A DNA stretch of 34,545 bases from an uncultured bacterium (lineage in GTDB: Bacteria > Myxococcota_A > Bradymonadia > Bradymonadales > Bradymonadaceae). The translations under genes and the position numbers were made by a program. The notes beneath the pieces are model-generated. The model ran no database searches and had not been told where the DNA came from. It was given only the letters and a program-made list of their open reading frames with translations. The stretch spans positions 1-34,545 of the forward strand of contig CALJNB010000146.1 in the NCBI GenBank assembly GCA_937981985.1, given 5' to 3'. Below are positions 32,714-34,545 of this stretch, one piece after another; position 1 is the first letter of the stretch, and each line of letters opens with the position of its first letter.

Positions 32714-33481
32714 TCACTCAAAAGGTATTTCAATAAGTGTTAAGTCGTCGGGGATTTTATTGGGAGTGAATCCTCCGAATCGACGAAAGTCGCGCGTCAT
32801 GTGAGCTTGATCGCAATAGCCAGCTTTGAATGCAGCTTCTTTGATTGACACGCCTGTAGTTATGATTTTGAGGGTATGATGGAAGCGAATTACAGCTGCG
32901 AAAACCTTAGGCGACACTCCTACGGTCTTAAGGAAAGTCCTCGCGAGGGTTCGAGATGAAATTCCGTTTTTTTTTGCTAAAACGTTGATCGGTGTCGCGC
33001 CACCACTTCGATGAATATCTTGGATGACTGATTCTAAAGAGGGCGATAAAAAAGGCTCTTTTTGATCTGCAAAGAATATTTCAAGACGCGTTATCAAGGC
33101 TTCGATAGTGGGGGCGGGCTTACAGAGAGCGGAGAGTTTTGGAGCAAGCTTGAGAGCGTCCTCTCCCTTATACGAATGGCCTGCGATTTCTTCTAAAGGT
33201 AAACCGAAGAATACATGTCCACGTCCTGGCTTAAAGCGGATACCTATAAATCCTTGATTGGGTATCGCACATGAAACCCACCAAGAGGTTGAAGGTCCGG
33301 CGATGATGGGGGTAATGGAAGTCGGTTTACCATCGTTATCAATTACGAAAGTAAGTATGAAGTCAGCGCGACCGTCTGGAAGAATAAGGTCTTCTGAATG
33401 TTGAGTGGAAAGGCTACTCCAAACTTTTTCGATCTGGAGATATCGAGGCTCGCCTTTCTCGTGATAACCCTCTTTAAGCAT
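32714..33481 (-). CDS. AraC-family transcription regulator
   Basis: A 255-residue regulator from the ATG at 33481; the longer in-frame start at 33571 lies deep in the HAD gene. The N-terminal part (about 1-135) is a ligand-sensing domain with ILPDGRADFILTF, as in DUF6597-type AraC proteins. The C-terminal double helix-turn-helix (about 165-245) has SSRTLARTF, the SIKEAAFKAGYCDQAHMTRDFRRFGGFTP signature. The start overlaps the HAD stop by eight bases, so the pair is coupled. It probably controls the HAD and VOC genes. Confidence 0.88.
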   Translation of the reverse strand: MLKEGYHEKGEPRYLQIEKVWSSLSTQHSEDLILPDGRADFILTFVIDNDGKPTSITPIIAGPSTSWWVSCAIPNQGFIGIRFKPGRGHVFFGLPLEEIAGHSYKGEDALKLAPKLSALCKPAPTIEALITRLEIFFADQKEPFLSPSLESVIQDIHRSGGATPINVLAKKNGISSRTLARTFLKTVGVSPKVFAAVIRFHHTLKIITTGVSIKEAAFKAGYCDQAHMTRDFRRFGGFTPNKIPDDLTLIEIPFE

Positions 33482-34082
33482 GTTCGAGGCTGCTAGCAAT
33501 AAATGCCAAAGTGTCTTCAACATTAGTGTGCTGAAGACTGAGGATACCCAGTGCTTCAGCAGCTTCGACATTTGCTAAGGTGTCATCAATAAAAATACAT
33601 TCCTTAGTTTGAACTCCTAATGAATTTAGGGTTATTTCAAAGAAAGAATTGTCGGGTTTTGCTACTCCTATTTCGGATGAGTTTACGATTTGGTCAAAGG
33701 CGTTCACAAGGCCGCAACGTTCCAAGTCTGAATCTAAACGATTCGTAGCATTGGTTACTAATATGAGTTGTGTATTTTTAGAGGCAATCCGAATCTGTTC
33801 TAAAAAATTGCAATCAATCTCGAAACTCGATTCGTACCACTCCTTTACAAGTCTGGTTGCTATTTCTGTGTCATAAGATTCAGACAATTCATCTTCGACC
33901 AAATCACTCCATTCTCGGTGATAGATTCGCCCCGTGATCGCGGGTATTAAATATCGTTCTGAAAAAGCGCACAAAAAAACAGTGTTTTTATCGACCCCGA
34001 GTGTTGCGGATAGTTCCTCAATGTTGGCTGAATTCCAGTGACGAATCACTCCATCAAAATCGATAAGTATGGTGTTAATCAA
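33474..34082 (-). CDS. HAD-family hydrolase
   Basis: A 202-residue haloacid dehalogenase-type hydrolase with a TTG start at 34082. Motif I is DFDGVIR (Asp8, Asp10), motif II LVTNATN, motif III Lys in AKPDNSF, and motif IV FIDDTLANVEAA, so all four are complete. The helical cap between motifs I and II marks a subfamily IA member, usually a small phosphatase. The substrate is unknown. The last eight bases overlap the AraC gene. It starts 51 bases after the oxidoreductase gene upstream. Confidence 0.9.
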   Translation of the reverse strand: MINTILIDFDGVIRHWNSANIEELSATLGVDKNTVFLCAFSERYLIPAITGRIYHREWSDLVEDELSESYDTEIATRLVKEWYESSFEIDCNFLEQIRIASKNTQLILVTNATNRLDSDLERCGLVNAFDQIVNSSEIGVAKPDNSFFEITLNSLGVQTKECIFIDDTLANVEAAEALGILSLQHTNVEDTLAFIASSLEHA

Positions 34083-34133
34083 AGTAGTTCCAGCCGGATT
34101 TATTCAATAGTTTCTATATGAATAATGAGTAGT

Positions 34134-34545
34134 TTATTCGAGAATATAGGTAGCGCCTGAAACGACCAGATCATCAAAATCTCTACCCTCGGCTAAAGCT
34201 TTTCGTGCTTCAACTTGTCCGAGGAATCGTTCGTTGAAGGTTGTTTCTTCGACCGATCGAATGATTCCGGTAATAATTGGATTCATCATTCGTGCAAGTA
34301 AAGTGTGAAGCGTTGGGTCGGGTTCGTGTGCGTCGTGGACAAGAATATCGTCTTCAGTGATACCCTGTTCGCCAATCGTAACAACTTCGAGTTTGAGGCC
34401 GTTGAGGATGATTCCTTTGTTTTTTTCTGCACCAAAAATCATTCTTTCGCCGTGGTGCAAGTAGAGCTGCATTTCTGGTCGGGTCTTTTTGTCGTTATAA
34501 ACATCAAAAGCACCTTCGTTAAAAATAGGGCAGTTTTGCATCACT
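34134..34545 (-). CDS. 2-oxoacid:ferredoxin oxidoreductase beta subunit, C-terminal part
   Basis: The visible 136 residues are the C-terminal end of a KorB/PorB-like beta subunit, which binds thiamine pyrophosphate; the N-terminal part with the TPP site lies beyond the right edge. The enzyme makes acyl-CoA and reduced ferredoxin from 2-oxoglutarate or another 2-oxoacid. Recognisable pieces are NCPIFNEGAFD, LHHGERMIFG, KGIILNGLKLEVVT, ILVHDAHEPDPTLHTLLARM and a tail like those of KorB. The alpha subunit is not in the window. The first visible Met codons (34541, 34544) are internal. Confidence 0.88.
   Translation of the reverse strand, partial: VMQNCPIFNEGAFDVYNDKKTRPEMQLYLHHGERMIFGAEKNKGIILNGLKLEVVTIGEQGITEDDILVHDAHEPDPTLHTLLARMMNPIITGIIRSVEETTFNERFLGQVEARKALAEGRDFDDLVVSGATYILE

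Overview
The window is a gene-dense stretch of a Gram-negative bacterial chromosome with moderate G+C by eye. Several protein types point to a deltaproteobacterial or Myxococcota-like lineage. These are a Hanks-type kinase with a PEGA tail, an OmpA protein with thrombospondin type 3 repeats, secreted DUF1592/DUF1552 pairs, Cys-rich lipoproteins, and a short C-terminal Cys/hydrophobic/KRRK tail resembling MYXO-CTERM. The base composition is lower than in classical myxobacteria, so the exact phylum is left open. I saw no rRNA, tRNA, CRISPR array, insertion sequence or phage.

Layout. 1-371 is the end of a thiolase, closed by a good terminator. 372-1061 has no convincing gene but holds an operator-like double palindrome and a hairpin. 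1062-7434 is a duplicated, exported DUF1592/DUF1552 locus: DUF1592a-DUF1552a, a decayed DUF1592 tail, DUF1552b, DUF1592b. A PEGA kinase on the minus strand (7547-9034) diverges from an OmpA/TSP3 envelope protein (9288-11027). A plus-strand run follows: a ClpB-like double AAA+ ATPase with a degenerate first domain, a PlsC acyltransferase, an XPB-type helicase and an M43-like secreted metalloprotease. A minus-strand block (17987-21951) holds a MAPEG protein and an NfeD-flotillin-flotillin operon. A Cys/Met-metabolism PLP enzyme and a small membrane protein follow.

24091-26549 is the most unusual part. A thioredoxin-type arsenate reductase diverges from a lipoprotein that joins 29 clustered cysteines (metallothionein-like) to a YHS-type metal-binding end. 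That gene runs tail to tail into an apparent fusion of a Cys-rich lipoprotein with an outer-membrane beta-barrel. The fusion could come from a single-base indel.

26796-32165 carries a DUF4234 membrane protein, an M23 peptidase lipoprotein, a large unknown acidic protein and a Slt-type lytic transglycosylase. 32247-34545 (minus) holds a VOC protein, an AraC regulator overlapping a HAD hydrolase, and the C-terminal end of a 2-oxoacid:ferredoxin oxidoreductase beta subunit.

Most products act in or on the envelope: Tat- and Sec-exported proteins, lipoproteins, OmpA, peptidoglycan hydrolases, flotillin microdomains and phospholipid synthesis. The best candidates for something undescribed are the metallothionein-YHS lipoprotein beside ArsC, the alternating-acid (DX)n loop in the NfeD-like protein, the tandem DUF1592/DUF1552 duplication with its fossil, and the ClpB-like ATPase with a novel N-terminus.
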